The notes: generated from the letters alone by a model not told the origin. A stretch of 64,000 nucleotides of DNA from Bacillus sp. FJAT-27916 (GCF_001183965.1 NZ_LFZV01000001.1:3003253-3067252), one strand, 5' to 3'. Counted from the first letter of the stretch, positions 16,925 through 26,599 are shown. Program-made: numbers and translations.

Positions 16925-17554
16925 TTAAGTGTTTTTCCCCCTCTTTTTCACGACATAAGCTTGGGCTTCCTGAATTTCAAGCTTAATCTGGGTCATTTCC
17001 TCATCCATGTGAAAGGCAGCCTCTGCAAGACTCTCAAGCCTTTTCTTCAATATTTCCGGGAACTGTCCATTGTATTTATAATTCAGCGAATGCTCAATTG
17101 TCGCCCAAAAGTTCATGGCAAGCGTCCGGATTTGAATCTCCGCCATGATTTTCTTTTCGCCATGAATGGTTTGAACCGGATATTCAATGACGACATGATA
17201 GGAGCGATACCCGCTTGCCTTTTTATTGGTGATATAGTCCCGTTCCTCGAGAATGGTGAAATCGGTTCGCTGCCGAAGCAGAAGAACGACCTGTTTAATA
17301 TCATCGACGAATTGGCACATAATCCTCAATCCAGCTATATCTTGGATTTCTGATTCTAATTTATCTTCGGGTACATGCTTTTGATATGCTTTATCTAGAA
17401 TACTTGCAACTGGCTTAACCCGTCCAGTCACAAACTCAATCGGAGAATGCTCGTTTTCCAAATCAAATTGAGACCGAATGCCCCTTAACTTAATTTTCAA
17501 TTCATCAACTGCCTGTTTATACGGGGCTAAAAATTCATCCCAATTTCTACTCAT
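16925..17554 (-). CDS. yjbM: Small alarmone synthetase (GTP pyrophosphokinase YjbM/RelQ)
   Basis: A 209-residue single-domain (p)ppGpp synthetase. It has the nucleotide-binding EFVTGRVKPVASILDKA, the DIAGLRIMC stretch, YITNKKASGYRSYHVVIEYP and the EIQIRTLAMNFWATIEHSL motif of the RelA/SpoT synthetase fold, with no hydrolase HD domain. It makes ppGpp, pppGpp or pGpp and is activated allosterically as a homotetramer in B. subtilis (SasB). Start ATG at 17554 after GGTGGAG; a GTG four codons earlier is possible. It is the first gene before nadK. Confidence 0.93.
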   Translation of the reverse strand: MSRNWDEFLAPYKQAVDELKIKLRGIRSQFDLENEHSPIEFVTGRVKPVASILDKAYQKHVPEDKLESEIQDIAGLRIMCQFVDDIKQVVLLLRQRTDFTILEERDYITNKKASGYRSYHVVIEYPVQTIHGEKKIMAEIQIRTLAMNFWATIEHSLNYKYNGQFPEILKKRLESLAEAAFHMDEEMTQIKLEIQEAQAYVVKKRGKNT

Positions 17555-17827
17555 GGACTCCACCACCTGGATTACTTTTCATAAACAATACCTTAGCGAG
17601 CTGGATACGGTTCTGTCTTTATCTGTTCTATTCAAAATTAGCCTATGGCTGTTTGTTATTTAACAATTATGTACTTAGTTTTTGTTACTTATTGTGATGA
17701 CCATTCCTTCTCTAGCTGCTTACCTCCTATTTTATCACAAGAATATAACTCATTTCTAAGATTGATGTAAACTTACCAAAAAGTCATAATAAGAGGGTAC
17801 CATTAATGACAGTTGGAGGAATAAAAC
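17555..17827. other. Divergent intergenic region yjbM / yjbK
   Basis: AT-rich spacer between divergent operons. TTGATG at 17762 with TAATAA about 19 nt later is a weak candidate promoter for yjbK. No gene seen. Confidence 0.4.
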
Positions 17828-18427
17828 ATGTCTGAACAAATTGAGATTGAATTTAAGAATTTATTGTCGGATGCAGAATTCGAACGCCTAATTGCGGCGC
17901 ATCATATAAGCGATGAACAATTTATTGAACAGAAGAACCATTACTTCGACACGCCTAACTTTGCCCTGAAGGACTGCCAGAGCGCCCTTCGTATCCGAGA
18001 AAAAAACGGCCGGTATGAAATGACCTTGAAACAGCCTCTGCCTGATGGTCATGGACTGCTTGAGACAAACCTCACGCTTGATTCCGGTGCAGCGAGAGCC
18101 CTCCTTTCAGGAGAAACTATTCAAGAGGGTCCAGTTTATGACAAAGTCCGGTTAATGGGCATTGACCCAAATCTTCTCTCTTGCTTTGGAACTTTAACGA
18201 CTGCCAGAGCTGAAATCCCTTATGAAGATGGACTGCTTGTTTTTGATAAGAGCACGTATTTTGATGTGACTGATTATGAGCTTGAATTTGAAGCCAATCA
18301 TTATGAGAAGGGAAAAATAATCTTTCAGGAATTGCTCCAAACGGCAAACATTCCAGCGCGGGCAACCGATAATAAGGTCAAACGCTTTTTCATGGAGATG
18401 CAAAGAGTGAAAAAACTTGAGGAGTGA
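17828..18427 (+). CDS. yjbK: CYTH-domain protein YjbK (probable triphosphatase)
   Basis: A 199-residue protein with a CYTH domain (triphosphate tunnel metalloenzyme fold). The first strand has the signature EIEFKNLL (ExExK-like), followed by QKNHYFDTPNF, ALRIREKNGRYEMTLKQP and ELEFEANHY, giving the alternating charged residues that line the tunnel. Family members hydrolyse inorganic triphosphate or make cyclic AMP; the substrate here is unknown. GGAGGAAT lies before the ATG. It begins a four-gene + strand run, divergent from the alarmone synthetase gene, an arrangement kept in B. subtilis. Confidence 0.9.
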   Translation: MSEQIEIEFKNLLSDAEFERLIAAHHISDEQFIEQKNHYFDTPNFALKDCQSALRIREKNGRYEMTLKQPLPDGHGLLETNLTLDSGAARALLSGETIQEGPVYDKVRLMGIDPNLLSCFGTLTTARAEIPYEDGLLVFDKSTYFDVTDYELEFEANHYEKGKIIFQELLQTANIPARATDNKVKRFFMEMQRVKKLEE

Positions 18428-18432
18428 TCAAC

Positions 18433-19065
18433 ATGAGGGCAAGTGACTTGCCTATCGCCCTGCAAATACAGGCACTTCAATCCTTTTCAACACTTGGAAG
18501 CCAAAACAGCAACACCCGGCCAGAAACAGCAGCCCTATTTCAATCTATGCTTGGAGAGGCGCTTTCTAGTTCCAGCAATGATTCTTCATCACTTGGGCTT
18601 GGAACAATCGCAACCTTGATTCATTCCGGGCTTGGCAGCTTAGAACCGACATCAAGCCAAACGATTAAAGCATCATACAATCCTGCAAGCGGGAACTATG
18701 ACGATATCATCCGTAAAGCAGCAACAACCTATGATGTACCTGAAAAGTTAATACGCGCTGTCATCAAACAAGAAAGCGGATTTGACCCTGACGCGGTCAG
18801 TATGGCAGGTGCTTCCGGATTAATGCAGTTAATGCCTTCCACCGCCTCCTGGCTGGGGGTATCTGATGTCTTTGATCCGCATGATAATATTATGGGTGGA
18901 ACGAAGTATTTACGGAATATGCTCTCCAAGTATAACGGAGATATCACACTTGCGCTTGCAGCCTATAATGCCGGACCTGGTAATGTGGATAAATACGGGG
19001 GAGTTCCTCCTTTTGAGGAAACAAAAAACTATGTCAACAAGGTGCTGCATCAATATTATGCGTAA
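18433..19065 (+). CDS. cwlQ: Lytic transglycosylase (YjbJ/CwlQ-like)
   Basis: A 210-residue protein. Residues 1-~95 are a Ser/Thr-rich, low-complexity region; the C-terminal ~115 residues are an SLT domain with catalytic Glu in KQESGFDPDAVS, then ASGLMQLMPSTA and ALAAYNAGPGNVDKYG. B. subtilis YjbJ (CwlQ) cleaves glycan strands with both muramidase and lytic transglycosylase activity. No clear signal peptide is seen, as in B. subtilis. Start: the ATG at 18433 after GAGGAG; a GTG at 18424 overlaps the end of yjbK. The gene follows yjbK by 5 nt. Confidence 0.9.
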   Translation: MRASDLPIALQIQALQSFSTLGSQNSNTRPETAALFQSMLGEALSSSSNDSSSLGLGTIATLIHSGLGSLEPTSSQTIKASYNPASGNYDDIIRKAATTYDVPEKLIRAVIKQESGFDPDAVSMAGASGLMQLMPSTASWLGVSDVFDPHDNIMGGTKYLRNMLSKYNGDITLALAAYNAGPGNVDKYGGVPPFEETKNYVNKVLHQYYA

Positions 19066-19210
19066 GGAAGGTGAGCGAACATATGCTCATCTTTTTCTTT
19101 TATTTGCTCAGCAATTCGCGGTCGAAAAGCAGGATATTGGAAAATTAAGGTCCCCCTTGCTAAAATTATGGTTATATGTAAAACCAATTATAAATAGAGG
19201 AGAATGATGT

Positions 19211-19624
19211 ATGGCTGAAGTAAATCTGACACCATACGAGGCATTGGGAGAAGCTAAATTACATGAATTAGTGAATGAATTTTATGGTAATGTGGGATCC
19301 CATCCGCTTCTAGCTCCCATTTTTCCGAAAGACCTGAGCGAAACAGCACGTAAACAGAAGCAGTTTCTCACTCAGTTCCTTGGAGGACCGTCCATCTATA
19401 CAGAAGAACATGGACACCCAATGTTGCGAGCAAGGCATATGCCGTTTGAAATAACACAAAAACGGGCAGAGGCCTGGCTGGAGTGTATGGAAAGAGCGAT
19501 GGATACAGTAAATGTGGAAAATCCATTGAGAGAGTATATATTAGGGCGGCTGACGATGACAGCCCAGCATATGATTAACACAAAAGAATCCTTTGGAAGC
19601 GGTGATTTTTATGCCAAATCATAA
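19211..19624 (+). CDS. yjbI: Group II truncated hemoglobin (YjbI)
   Basis: A 137-residue truncated globin. It has the group II features: the N-terminal LTPYEALGEAKLHELVNEFY, the CD-loop region FPKDLSETARKQKQFLTQFLGGP, the proximal His in LRARHMPFEITQKRAEAWLECM (here within residues ~70-95), and a C-terminal helix. It binds haem and may reduce oxygen or nitric-oxide species. AGAGGAGAATG precedes the ATG. The end overlaps the spxH start by 14 nt, so the two are translated together, as in B. subtilis where yjbI is upstream of yjbH. Confidence 0.92.
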   Translation: MAEVNLTPYEALGEAKLHELVNEFYGNVGSHPLLAPIFPKDLSETARKQKQFLTQFLGGPSIYTEEHGHPMLRARHMPFEITQKRAEAWLECMERAMDTVNVENPLREYILGRLTMTAQHMINTKESFGSGDFYAKS

Positions 19625-20453
19625 AGCGTCCTCTTCCAATTGGCATGATTGGTCTACCGTGCATCATTTTTTCAAGCCTCTTGAAAAGCCTTTAGAAATC
19701 TATGTATTTATTGACCCTACCTGCCCTTCCTGCTTCAGATTAGATCGCACGCTCAAACGTCTGAAACTAGAATACGGCCATTATTTTGCGCTCAAGCATG
19801 TCTTCAGCAAGCAAACTCATACACGGCTGCCTGAGAAGTCAAGGACCTCTCAATCAGGCATTTCGTGTGAGAAGCTATGGATTGAGAAGGAATTTGCCGG
19901 TCATATTACATCAATTGCCATTAAGGCAGCAGAACTTCAAGGTAAAAAAGCAGGATATCGTTATTTCAAGAAAATACAAGAATCCCTTTTTATAAACCAG
20001 GAATGCGTAGATGCGCTTGATACACTTCTGACTTGTGCAGAGAAAGCAGATATCGACTATGATGAATTCGTTCGAGACCTTCAATCAGATAGTGCCATTA
20101 AAGCTTTGGAATGTGATTTGAAGATAACAGAGGAAATGGATGTTCAGGACCTCCCTTCCCTTGTCTTCTTCAATCAGAAGATGGAGGAAGAAGGCATCAA
20201 GGTCGCAGGCTCTTATCCATATGAGATTTATGTGCAGATACTTGAGGAGATTTTAGGATTCCAGCCGAAAGCCAACGCATTGCCTGCCTTGGAAGAATGC
20301 GCAAAGGAATTTGAGGTAGTCACCACATCCGAGCTTAGCTATATTTATCAAATGGAGCCTCATGAGGTTGAACGTGAAATGAAGAAATTAATGTTGAAGC
20401 AGGCAGTTGAGCATATTCCGCTGCAATCAGAAACATTTTGGAGATATAGGTAA
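19611..20453 (+). CDS. spxH: ClpXP adaptor protein SpxH (YjbH)
   Basis: A 280-residue thioredoxin-like, DsbA-related cytoplasmic protein. YVFIDPTCPSCFRLD carries a CxxC active-site-like motif, and the C-terminal half (SYPYEIYVQILEEI, later YQMEPHEVEREMKKL) matches YjbH. It binds Spx and speeds its degradation by ClpXP; oxidation or aggregation of YjbH releases Spx. The start ATG at 19611 lies inside the end of the globin gene after GGAAGCGGTGA; a TTG six codons earlier is less likely. The target gene spx lies in the same window at 26.6 kb. Confidence 0.93.
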   Translation: MPNHKASSSNWHDWSTVHHFFKPLEKPLEIYVFIDPTCPSCFRLDRTLKRLKLEYGHYFALKHVFSKQTHTRLPEKSRTSQSGISCEKLWIEKEFAGHITSIAIKAAELQGKKAGYRYFKKIQESLFINQECVDALDTLLTCAEKADIDYDEFVRDLQSDSAIKALECDLKITEEMDVQDLPSLVFFNQKMEEEGIKVAGSYPYEIYVQILEEILGFQPKANALPALEECAKEFEVVTTSELSYIYQMEPHEVEREMKKLMLKQAVEHIPLQSETFWRYR

Positions 20454-20776
20454 AAATTTCAAAAAGCCCTTTTACTATATTATATAAAAATAAAATAAAT
20501 ACCTGAATATACAAGAAGAAGACTCTGTAATCGGCCAGAGTCTTCTTCTTCATACGAACAAAGGGGATGGGAGAAATTTTTCACGGTCAAACAAAGGGGT
20601 AAATGTTTGCTAGTGATCAACTTCACAATATTAATATAGCAAATCCTCATGAATCTGACAAGCATTTTGTTCACCGATTCACAAAAATGTCACATTCATT
20701 TCATAAATTTGCGTGCCCGCCATACGATAATAATAGGCAGCATCGAAATTTTATTAACTAAAGGGACGGATTCTTT
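20454..20776. other. Intergenic region between spxH and small membrane peptide
   Basis: It holds one clear hairpin (20513-20550) and an AT-rich stretch likely to include the promoter of the downstream peptide. No further gene seen. Confidence 0.5.
20513..20550 (+). terminator. spxH terminator
   Basis: AAGAAGAAGACTCTG / CAGAGTCTTCTTCTT, a 15-bp stem with an 8-nt loop, 60 nt after the spxH stop. The 3' arm itself is U-rich. Confidence 0.82.
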
Positions 20777-20950
20777 ATGAAAAAATTTTATCTCATCGGC
20801 TTGCTATGCCTCATCATGATTTCTTTCTTCCTGCAGCTTCTCGGGCTGATGCATGTCATCCCGCTTTACATTTCCTCTCCTATACTTTTTGCTTCATTCC
20901 TGATTTTTATTTGTGGTATTCGGCATAAGAAACGGTTTAAAGGATTTTAG
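20777..20950 (+). CDS. Small two-segment membrane peptide, 57 aa
   Basis: ATG preceded by AGGGACGGA at 6-7 nt; stop TAG is followed within 15 nt by a strong terminator. The product has two hydrophobic segments (YLIGLLCLIMISFFLQLLGL within residues 5-24, and ISSPILFASFLIFICGI near 32-48) and a basic tail HKKRFKGF. I do not recognise the family. Clean signals at both ends make it a probable gene. It lies between spxH and pepF. Confidence 0.72.
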   Translation: MKKFYLIGLLCLIMISFFLQLLGLMHVIPLYISSPILFASFLIFICGIRHKKRFKGF

Positions 20951-20962
20951 ACCAGACGAAAG

Positions 20963-20995
20963 AAAGCGGAGGGGATATATGCCCTCCGCTTTTAC
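20963..20995. terminator. Bidirectional terminator before pepF end
   Basis: AAAGCGGAGGG / CCCTCCGCTTT, 11-bp stem with a 9-nt loop, between the small membrane gene and the convergent pepF. Confidence 0.9.
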
Positions 20996-21000
20996 CTTGT

Positions 21001-22812
21001 TTATTTATTTAACAGCTGTTCCAATTCGGTTAATTTTTCTTCAAACACTTTGCATGCCGCCTCAATTGGCTCCGGAGACGTCATATCCACTCCGGCTTTT
21101 TTCAGCACTTCAATCGGGAAGTCACTCGATCCAGCCTCAAGGAATCCTAAATAGCGTTCTACTGCAGGCTGCCCTTCCTCGAGAATTTGACTGCTCAAGG
21201 CTGCAGCAGCACTGAAACCAGTTGCATATTGATAAACATAGTAATTGTAATAGAAATGTGGAATACGAGACCATTCTAAGCCGATTTCCTCATCAATCAC
21301 AATATCCTCGCCAAAGTACTTCTTATTCAAGTCATAATACGTTTTTGTAAAGCTTTCAGCCGTCAGAGCAATTCCGTCCTGAGCCATCTTATGAATTAAA
21401 TGCTCGAATTCGGCAAACATGGTTTGGCGGAATACTGTGCCTCTGAAGCCTTCGAGGTAATGGTTCAATAAGTAAATTTTCTTCTGCTCATCGTCAATTT
21501 CCTTTAATAAATAATCATTCAGTAAAGCTTCGTTTGTTGTTGAGGCAACCTCTGCAACGAAAATGGAGTAATCTCCATATTGATAAGGCTGATTCTTTCT
21601 TGTGTAATAGCTGTGGACAGAATGACCAAATTCATGTGCGAGTGTAAACAGATTGTTCACATTATCCTGCCAGTTCATTAAGATATACGGATTCGTTCCA
21701 TATGCCCCTGAGGAATAAGCCCCGCTCCGTTTGCCGCGGTTCTCATGCACGTCCACCCAGCGGTTATCAAAGCCCTCTTTCAAAACAGATACATAATCCT
21801 CACCAAGCGGTGCCAACCCTTTTAAGACATAATCCTTCGCTTCCTCATATGGAATCTCCATCTTTACGTCCTTGACAAGCGGCGTGTACAGATCATACAT
21901 ATGAAGTTCATCAACACCTAGAATTTTCTTTCTCAGGCTGACATAGCGGTGCAGCAAATGAAGATTATCATGAATGGCACCTACTAAATTCTCATAGACA
22001 CTTTCCGGAATATTATTGGCAGAAAGCGCCGCTTCACGTGCGGATGAATAATTACGAACCTTTGCATAGAAATTATCCTTCTTAACCGTTCCTGCAAGTG
22101 TGCTTGCAAATGTATTCTTATATTGGCCGTATGTCTTGTACATCGCTTCAAACGCATCTTTACGCACACGGCGGTCAGCGCTCTCAAGGAATCTTGTATA
22201 CCTTCCGTGAGTGAGTTCAACCTCCTGACCATTTTCATCCTTAATAGACGGGAAGCGAAGATCGGCATTATTCAGCATGCCGAATGTATTGGATGAGGCA
22301 CTTAACGCTTCTGATGCCTGCGCTAATATTGCCTCCTGATCAGCAGACAGCACATGCGGTCTTTGCAAATTAATTTCTTTCAGTACTTGTGCATAAAGCT
22401 TTAACTCTTCCTTCTCTTCCATGAAGCGATTGATTGTTTCTTCATTGATTGAAAGAATCTCCGGTACGATATAAGAGAAAATGCTGGAAGCCTGTGAATA
22501 CAGATTCTTGGCCCTGTCATCCATACCTTGATAGAAGGTGTTACCCGTATCTTGGTCATACCTCATGTGAGAATATGTATATAAGCGGCCAAGACGTTCT
22601 GTCATCTCATCCTGAAATTGCAAGGCATCCCATAATACATCTGCACTTTCGCTTAATTTACCTTGATATTGTTTACCCTTTGGAAGAGATTCCTGAATTT
22701 CCTTGAATTCATTCTCCCAAGCTTGATCTGTTTCATAAATATCCTCAAGCCTCCATGTGTCCTCCACCGGGATATCATTACGTTCTGGCAATTGGTTTAC
22801 ATCTGCTGCCAT
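21001..22812 (-). CDS. pepF: Oligoendopeptidase F
   Basis: A 603-residue M3-family zinc metallopeptidase. The zinc site is HEFGHSVHSYYT, with the downstream Glu in the EVASTTNEALL stretch that completes the ligand set in M3B enzymes. It degrades peptides of about 7-17 residues in the cytoplasm; overproduction in B. subtilis (YjbG) blocks sporulation signalling by cleaving PhrA. GGAGGGAATGAA precedes the ATG. It lies 31 nt downstream of coiA, as in B. subtilis. Confidence 0.96.
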   Translation of the reverse strand: MAADVNQLPERNDIPVEDTWRLEDIYETDQAWENEFKEIQESLPKGKQYQGKLSESADVLWDALQFQDEMTERLGRLYTYSHMRYDQDTGNTFYQGMDDRAKNLYSQASSIFSYIVPEILSINEETINRFMEEKEELKLYAQVLKEINLQRPHVLSADQEAILAQASEALSASSNTFGMLNNADLRFPSIKDENGQEVELTHGRYTRFLESADRRVRKDAFEAMYKTYGQYKNTFASTLAGTVKKDNFYAKVRNYSSAREAALSANNIPESVYENLVGAIHDNLHLLHRYVSLRKKILGVDELHMYDLYTPLVKDVKMEIPYEEAKDYVLKGLAPLGEDYVSVLKEGFDNRWVDVHENRGKRSGAYSSGAYGTNPYILMNWQDNVNNLFTLAHEFGHSVHSYYTRKNQPYQYGDYSIFVAEVASTTNEALLNDYLLKEIDDEQKKIYLLNHYLEGFRGTVFRQTMFAEFEHLIHKMAQDGIALTAESFTKTYYDLNKKYFGEDIVIDEEIGLEWSRIPHFYYNYYVYQYATGFSAAAALSSQILEEGQPAVERYLGFLEAGSSDFPIEVLKKAGVDMTSPEPIEAACKVFEEKLTELEQLLNK

Positions 22813-22843
22813 TTCATTCCCTCCATTTCATCACATATCTAAA

Positions 22844-24016
22844 TTAGTTTCGCCATAAATCATTGTGTTCCTCTTTTAAAAAGTCCAGCACCACCTGATT
22901 AATCGTAGAATGCTGCATCTCTTTTGTCAGAAACCCTTCCTCTATTATATAGCTATTTTCTTTATTTTTTATTAAATATTCCGTTTTTTCAAGAAATCTC
23001 ATATATTCCTCTACCGGAGCGAAGAAGGGTATCTTTACGCTGGGCAGGCTCCTGATCACTATCTCTCTTTTACGTAGTCTATCCATAAAATGCCGGCGGA
23101 TTCCCCAGTGTGTAATTTCTCCATGCTTTTGCTGGCAATTAAGCAAATCCATGAAGACAAGCCCTTGCCAATGATGCGGTGCACTTCCATACAGAAATGA
23201 ACTTTTGAGGGGAATGCCAATCATTTTCGGCAGCATGCCTTGTATGCCAATGGAATAGAGGCTGCGAAGAAGTGGATTCTTGGCTCCTTGATACCTCCAC
23301 TCATTCCGAATCAGACTTTCACGCTTTCTCATCCACTCCCGTATATACAAGAAAGGTCTTGCTCTCGGCCTCAGCCATTGTCGGATAGTACGTCCTTTTA
23401 ACGGAAGCCTTTCAGCTTGTCCAAAGAATATTTCTTTCGTAATAGGTATGAGATTTCGAAGTAGAAGAACGGTTTTAGGGTTTTGAGGATCAAAGAATAA
23501 GAGGTATAAATCTCCTGAGGGGGATAATCGAATGGCCGATTGGAGAGATGCCGGCAGTGACCACTCCATACTGCCTTTTTTCTTAAGAAGGGGTAAATGG
23601 AAAATCCAAACTGGTTCAATGCCTTCCTCCTGATAGCCCATTGTCCTTTCGATAAGTCTTTCTGCAGAAAGAGCTGAGCATTGGAACTCAATCGCATAGT
23701 CTAGTCCATCCGCATGAACGGCAATATCCGCTCTTTGGGAGATGGAATGGTAATATTGCTCTAACACAGCCCTTTCCGCCCATTGTAATGCCCATTCATA
23801 AATAAGATTTTTCCCTTCTAAATGAATAATGGATTCGGGTTCATCCATGCCTGGACAACGCTCTTCTCTTTGATGGGCAAAATGAGGAATACGTCTGCTT
23901 CCCGCCTTGAACAGTACACGCTTTTGGCAAATGGGGCATTTGAATATTCGATTCTTTCGTTCTGCCAAATGGGTCGAATGAACAAGTCTTCCTTCTTCGT
24001 CGGCCGCTATCAACAT
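22844..24016 (-). CDS. coiA: Competence protein CoiA
   Basis: A 390-residue protein of the CoiA family (YjbF). It has an N-terminal zinc-finger-like FKCPICQKRVLFKAG and HFAHQREERCPG, a nuclease-like core with the RADIAVHADGLDYAIEFQCS stretch (residues ~100-120) and a Lys/Arg-rich C-terminal part. CoiA is needed for recombination of transforming DNA in naturally competent Firmicutes. AAAGGAGC precedes the ATG at 8 nt. It sits between pepF and cls. The length is near the family norm, so it seems intact. Confidence 0.92.
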   Translation of the reverse strand: MLIAADEEGRLVHSTHLAERKNRIFKCPICQKRVLFKAGSRRIPHFAHQREERCPGMDEPESIIHLEGKNLIYEWALQWAERAVLEQYYHSISQRADIAVHADGLDYAIEFQCSALSAERLIERTMGYQEEGIEPVWIFHLPLLKKKGSMEWSLPASLQSAIRLSPSGDLYLLFFDPQNPKTVLLLRNLIPITKEIFFGQAERLPLKGRTIRQWLRPRARPFLYIREWMRKRESLIRNEWRYQGAKNPLLRSLYSIGIQGMLPKMIGIPLKSSFLYGSAPHHWQGLVFMDLLNCQQKHGEITHWGIRRHFMDRLRKREIVIRSLPSVKIPFFAPVEEYMRFLEKTEYLIKNKENSYIIEEGFLTKEMQHSTINQVVLDFLKEEHNDLWRN

Positions 24017-24092
24017 CCAAACAGCTCCTTTCTAGAATTAAGGTCATTATTCTAATTCTAGAAAAGGGCTGATAATCCTCCTATGCAAGCAA

Positions 24093-25601
24093 TTATAAGA
24101 AGGGAGATAGCAATCTTGATAAGGACTCAAAGAAACGTACGAAGAAGTTGCGGTTCTGAAAGGTTTCACTGTGAAGTTCATTAGAGACAAGCAAGTCATG
24201 CAAGTAATCGTGAACAAGCTTTTTGACACTGTTGGTGCGATACAAGAACGCATTCACCTCAAAGTTTAAATGGAAGCTCCGCATATCCATATTGGATGTA
24301 CCAATTGAAGCGAGCTGCCCGTCTACAATCATAATCTTAGAATGCATGAAGCCTTCCCTGTATTCATAGATTTTCACCCCAGCTTCAAGTAATTCAGGGT
24401 AATACGACCTGGAGGCATGGAAGACAATACGGCTGTCAGGGTTGCTAGGCGCCAGCAGCCTTACATCAATTCCGCTCAGAGCCGCAACCTTTAAGGCGGA
24501 GAATATATCCTCATCCGGTATGAAATAAGGGGAGGCAATCCATACTGATTCTTTCGCTGACGTGATCATAGAGAAGTATATATTTTTGATTACACTCCAT
24601 TCATTATCAGGCCCGCCTGCAAGAACCTGAACTCCGCCATGAATTTCATTCGGCGTTTCCTTCGGCATTAAATAATCTTCCGTCAAGAAGCTATGGTCGG
24701 TCATATAATACCAATCTTGAATAAATATTAACTGCAAGGCTCTGACACCCTCACCCTTCAATCGTAAATGAGTGTCCCGCCAGAACCCAATTGATTCATC
24801 CTTTCCTAAATACTCATCCCCAATGTTCAATCCGCCGACAAAGCCAATATAGCCATCCACGACGATAATTTTACGATGGTTACGGAAATTAAATTTATTA
24901 TTTAAGAAGGGAATCTTCACGGGTCCAAATGCAACCACTTCTATCCCCCAGGCTCTCATTTCACGGATGAATTTAGCCGGAAGCCTCCAGGAACCGACAT
25001 CATCATACAAGAACCTGACTTTCACCCCTTGCTTCGCTTTCTCAATTAGAATATCTTTTATCTCTGACCCCAATTCATCATTTCGTACAATATAATATTC
25101 CATATGTATATGATTCTCTGCTGAACGTAAGGCTTCTTTAATTGCCTCGAATGTTTCCTGGCCATTTGTCAGAACTTCTGTTTCAGTGGAGATAGAAATA
25201 TTCGTATTGCCGAGTTTTTCAGCGAGTCCTAGAAGTTTATCGTAGTCATCATCCCCAATCGCTGGATGTGTATAGCCTTCTTTCGGAGCTTTACTCCCTA
25301 AATAAACCTTTTTATCAAGGAAGTATTTCTTCTTGAACATTCTCTCCTTTCGATAATTGCGACCAAATAATAAATAAAAGATAAATCCTAACAATGGAAA
25401 AGCGCCTAACACTACAAGCCAGGCCAGCGTCTGCGTCGGATGCCGATTTTCCATAAAAATAATAAAACCGATAAAGATAACTGATAATGTCCCTCCAATA
25501 CTGATGTACTGGACAAGATCACTCTGAATATTCTCGCGGTATAAATAAGTAACAATAAAAATGGTTAATAAGAATAAAATGATTTTAACCGTGGTCTTCA
25601 T
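24093..25601 (-). CDS. cls: Cardiolipin synthase
   Basis: A 502-residue membrane phospholipase D-family enzyme that condenses two phosphatidylglycerols into cardiolipin. Two N-terminal hydrophobic segments (residues ~5-22 and ~33-75) anchor it; two HKD motifs follow: NHRKIIVVDGYIGFVGG and HSKIMIVDGQLASIGTSNMD. The tail ends in RLLSPFL, the usual Cls terminus. Length is normal. In B. subtilis coiA and mecA are neighbours with only yjbE between; here cls takes that place, so it may be a local insertion or an ancestral arrangement. Confidence 0.95.
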   Translation of the reverse strand: MKTTVKIILFLLTIFIVTYLYRENIQSDLVQYISIGGTLSVIFIGFIIFMENRHPTQTLAWLVVLGAFPLLGFIFYLLFGRNYRKERMFKKKYFLDKKVYLGSKAPKEGYTHPAIGDDDYDKLLGLAEKLGNTNISISTETEVLTNGQETFEAIKEALRSAENHIHMEYYIVRNDELGSEIKDILIEKAKQGVKVRFLYDDVGSWRLPAKFIREMRAWGIEVVAFGPVKIPFLNNKFNFRNHRKIIVVDGYIGFVGGLNIGDEYLGKDESIGFWRDTHLRLKGEGVRALQLIFIQDWYYMTDHSFLTEDYLMPKETPNEIHGGVQVLAGGPDNEWSVIKNIYFSMITSAKESVWIASPYFIPDEDIFSALKVAALSGIDVRLLAPSNPDSRIVFHASRSYYPELLEAGVKIYEYREGFMHSKIMIVDGQLASIGTSNMDMRSFHLNFEVNAFLYRTNSVKKLVHDYLHDLLVSNELHSETFQNRNFFVRFFESLSRLLSPFL

Positions 25602-25689
25602 GCCTATTCACCCTAATCCTCAAAATGTAGTACGACCTTCCTCTATACCCATTTTTAGGGTTTTTGACCCCTGCTTGCTATTAAAGAAT

Positions 25690-25726
25690 AATAAAAAGCT
25701 AGTTCCCAAAATGGAAACTAGCTGAT
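25690..25726 (-). terminator. mecA terminator
   Basis: Minus-strand AGCTAGTTTCC / GGGAACTAGCT hairpin followed by TTTTTATTATT, shortly after the mecA stop. Confidence 0.9.
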
Positions 25727-25731
25727 TACAA

Positions 25732-26391
25732 TCATGCAAAATATTGATTAACTGTCTTAAATACATCTTCCTGTATAATGACAGAACCATATTCCTCAAT
25801 TCGATGAATGGTTACCCTTGATTCATCCGAATACTCTAGAAGGATGGATAAAATATTGTCTATTTCATCTTCTTCAAATTCCCCTTCAGGGAATTCAACA
25901 TAAAGATAGTATTTATTCTCAAAGGAGTATAGTTTCGTGAGTACTCCATGGACTCCATTTGTTTTGCTGAGTGCCACAACATCCTCAAAATCTTGGAAAG
26001 TAAGGACAAACTGAAGCGGTCCTTCTTCTACAGCTTGTTCATCCATTGATTGCTCCGGATGAAAATGTTCATTCAGCATTGATTCAATCTTCAGATCAAC
26101 CGCATTGGCTGGGTCGTCAATCGGCAAGTCGAACTTTTGGCCGTCCTTGGAGAGTTGAGCACGCGTAACTAACACTTCTAATCCTTTTTCAAGTGCTTGG
26201 ATTTGAATCCAAAGTGGACCTTCTACTGTAAAATCCTCTTCTTCGTGCACTTCATCCATCATTTCCCAGAATAGTTCTTCGCTGCGGTCCCGGTTATACC
26301 AGATCTCTTCACGATCGAAGCCGCGCTTCTCTATGTCTCCGTATGAAATATAGAATTTCACAGTGTTTTCATTAATACGCTCGATTTCCAT
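25732..26391 (-). CDS. mecA: Adaptor protein MecA
   Basis: A 219-residue adaptor of the ClpCP protease. The N-terminal domain (MEIERINENTVKFYISYGDI) binds substrates such as ComK, a central acidic linker follows (residues ~110-125), and the C-terminal domain (QFVLTFQDFEDVVALSK ... SRVTIHRIEEYGSVIIQ) binds ClpC. It promotes ClpC assembly and degradation of ComK, so it limits competence. GGAGAGAG precedes the ATG. It is close to spx, as in B. subtilis. Confidence 0.96.
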   Translation of the reverse strand: MEIERINENTVKFYISYGDIEKRGFDREEIWYNRDRSEELFWEMMDEVHEEEDFTVEGPLWIQIQALEKGLEVLVTRAQLSKDGQKFDLPIDDPANAVDLKIESMLNEHFHPEQSMDEQAVEEGPLQFVLTFQDFEDVVALSKTNGVHGVLTKLYSFENKYYLYVEFPEGEFEEDEIDNILSILLEYSDESRVTIHRIEEYGSVIIQEDVFKTVNQYFA

Positions 26392-26599
26392 GATTCACTC
26401 TCTCCCTTCTGGTTTGAGGTCAATTGAAGGGATTACCCCCAAACTAGGTTGTTATATCTTTTCCCTGTTTTAAAAAATGTTAATCATGGATGAACCTTTC
26501 GTCAAGTGTGGTCCTAGTTATATTTTATGATAAATATATGGCAGAGGGAAACAAAATAACCTATTTTTATTAAAATAAACAAAAAGCCCATTTAAATGA

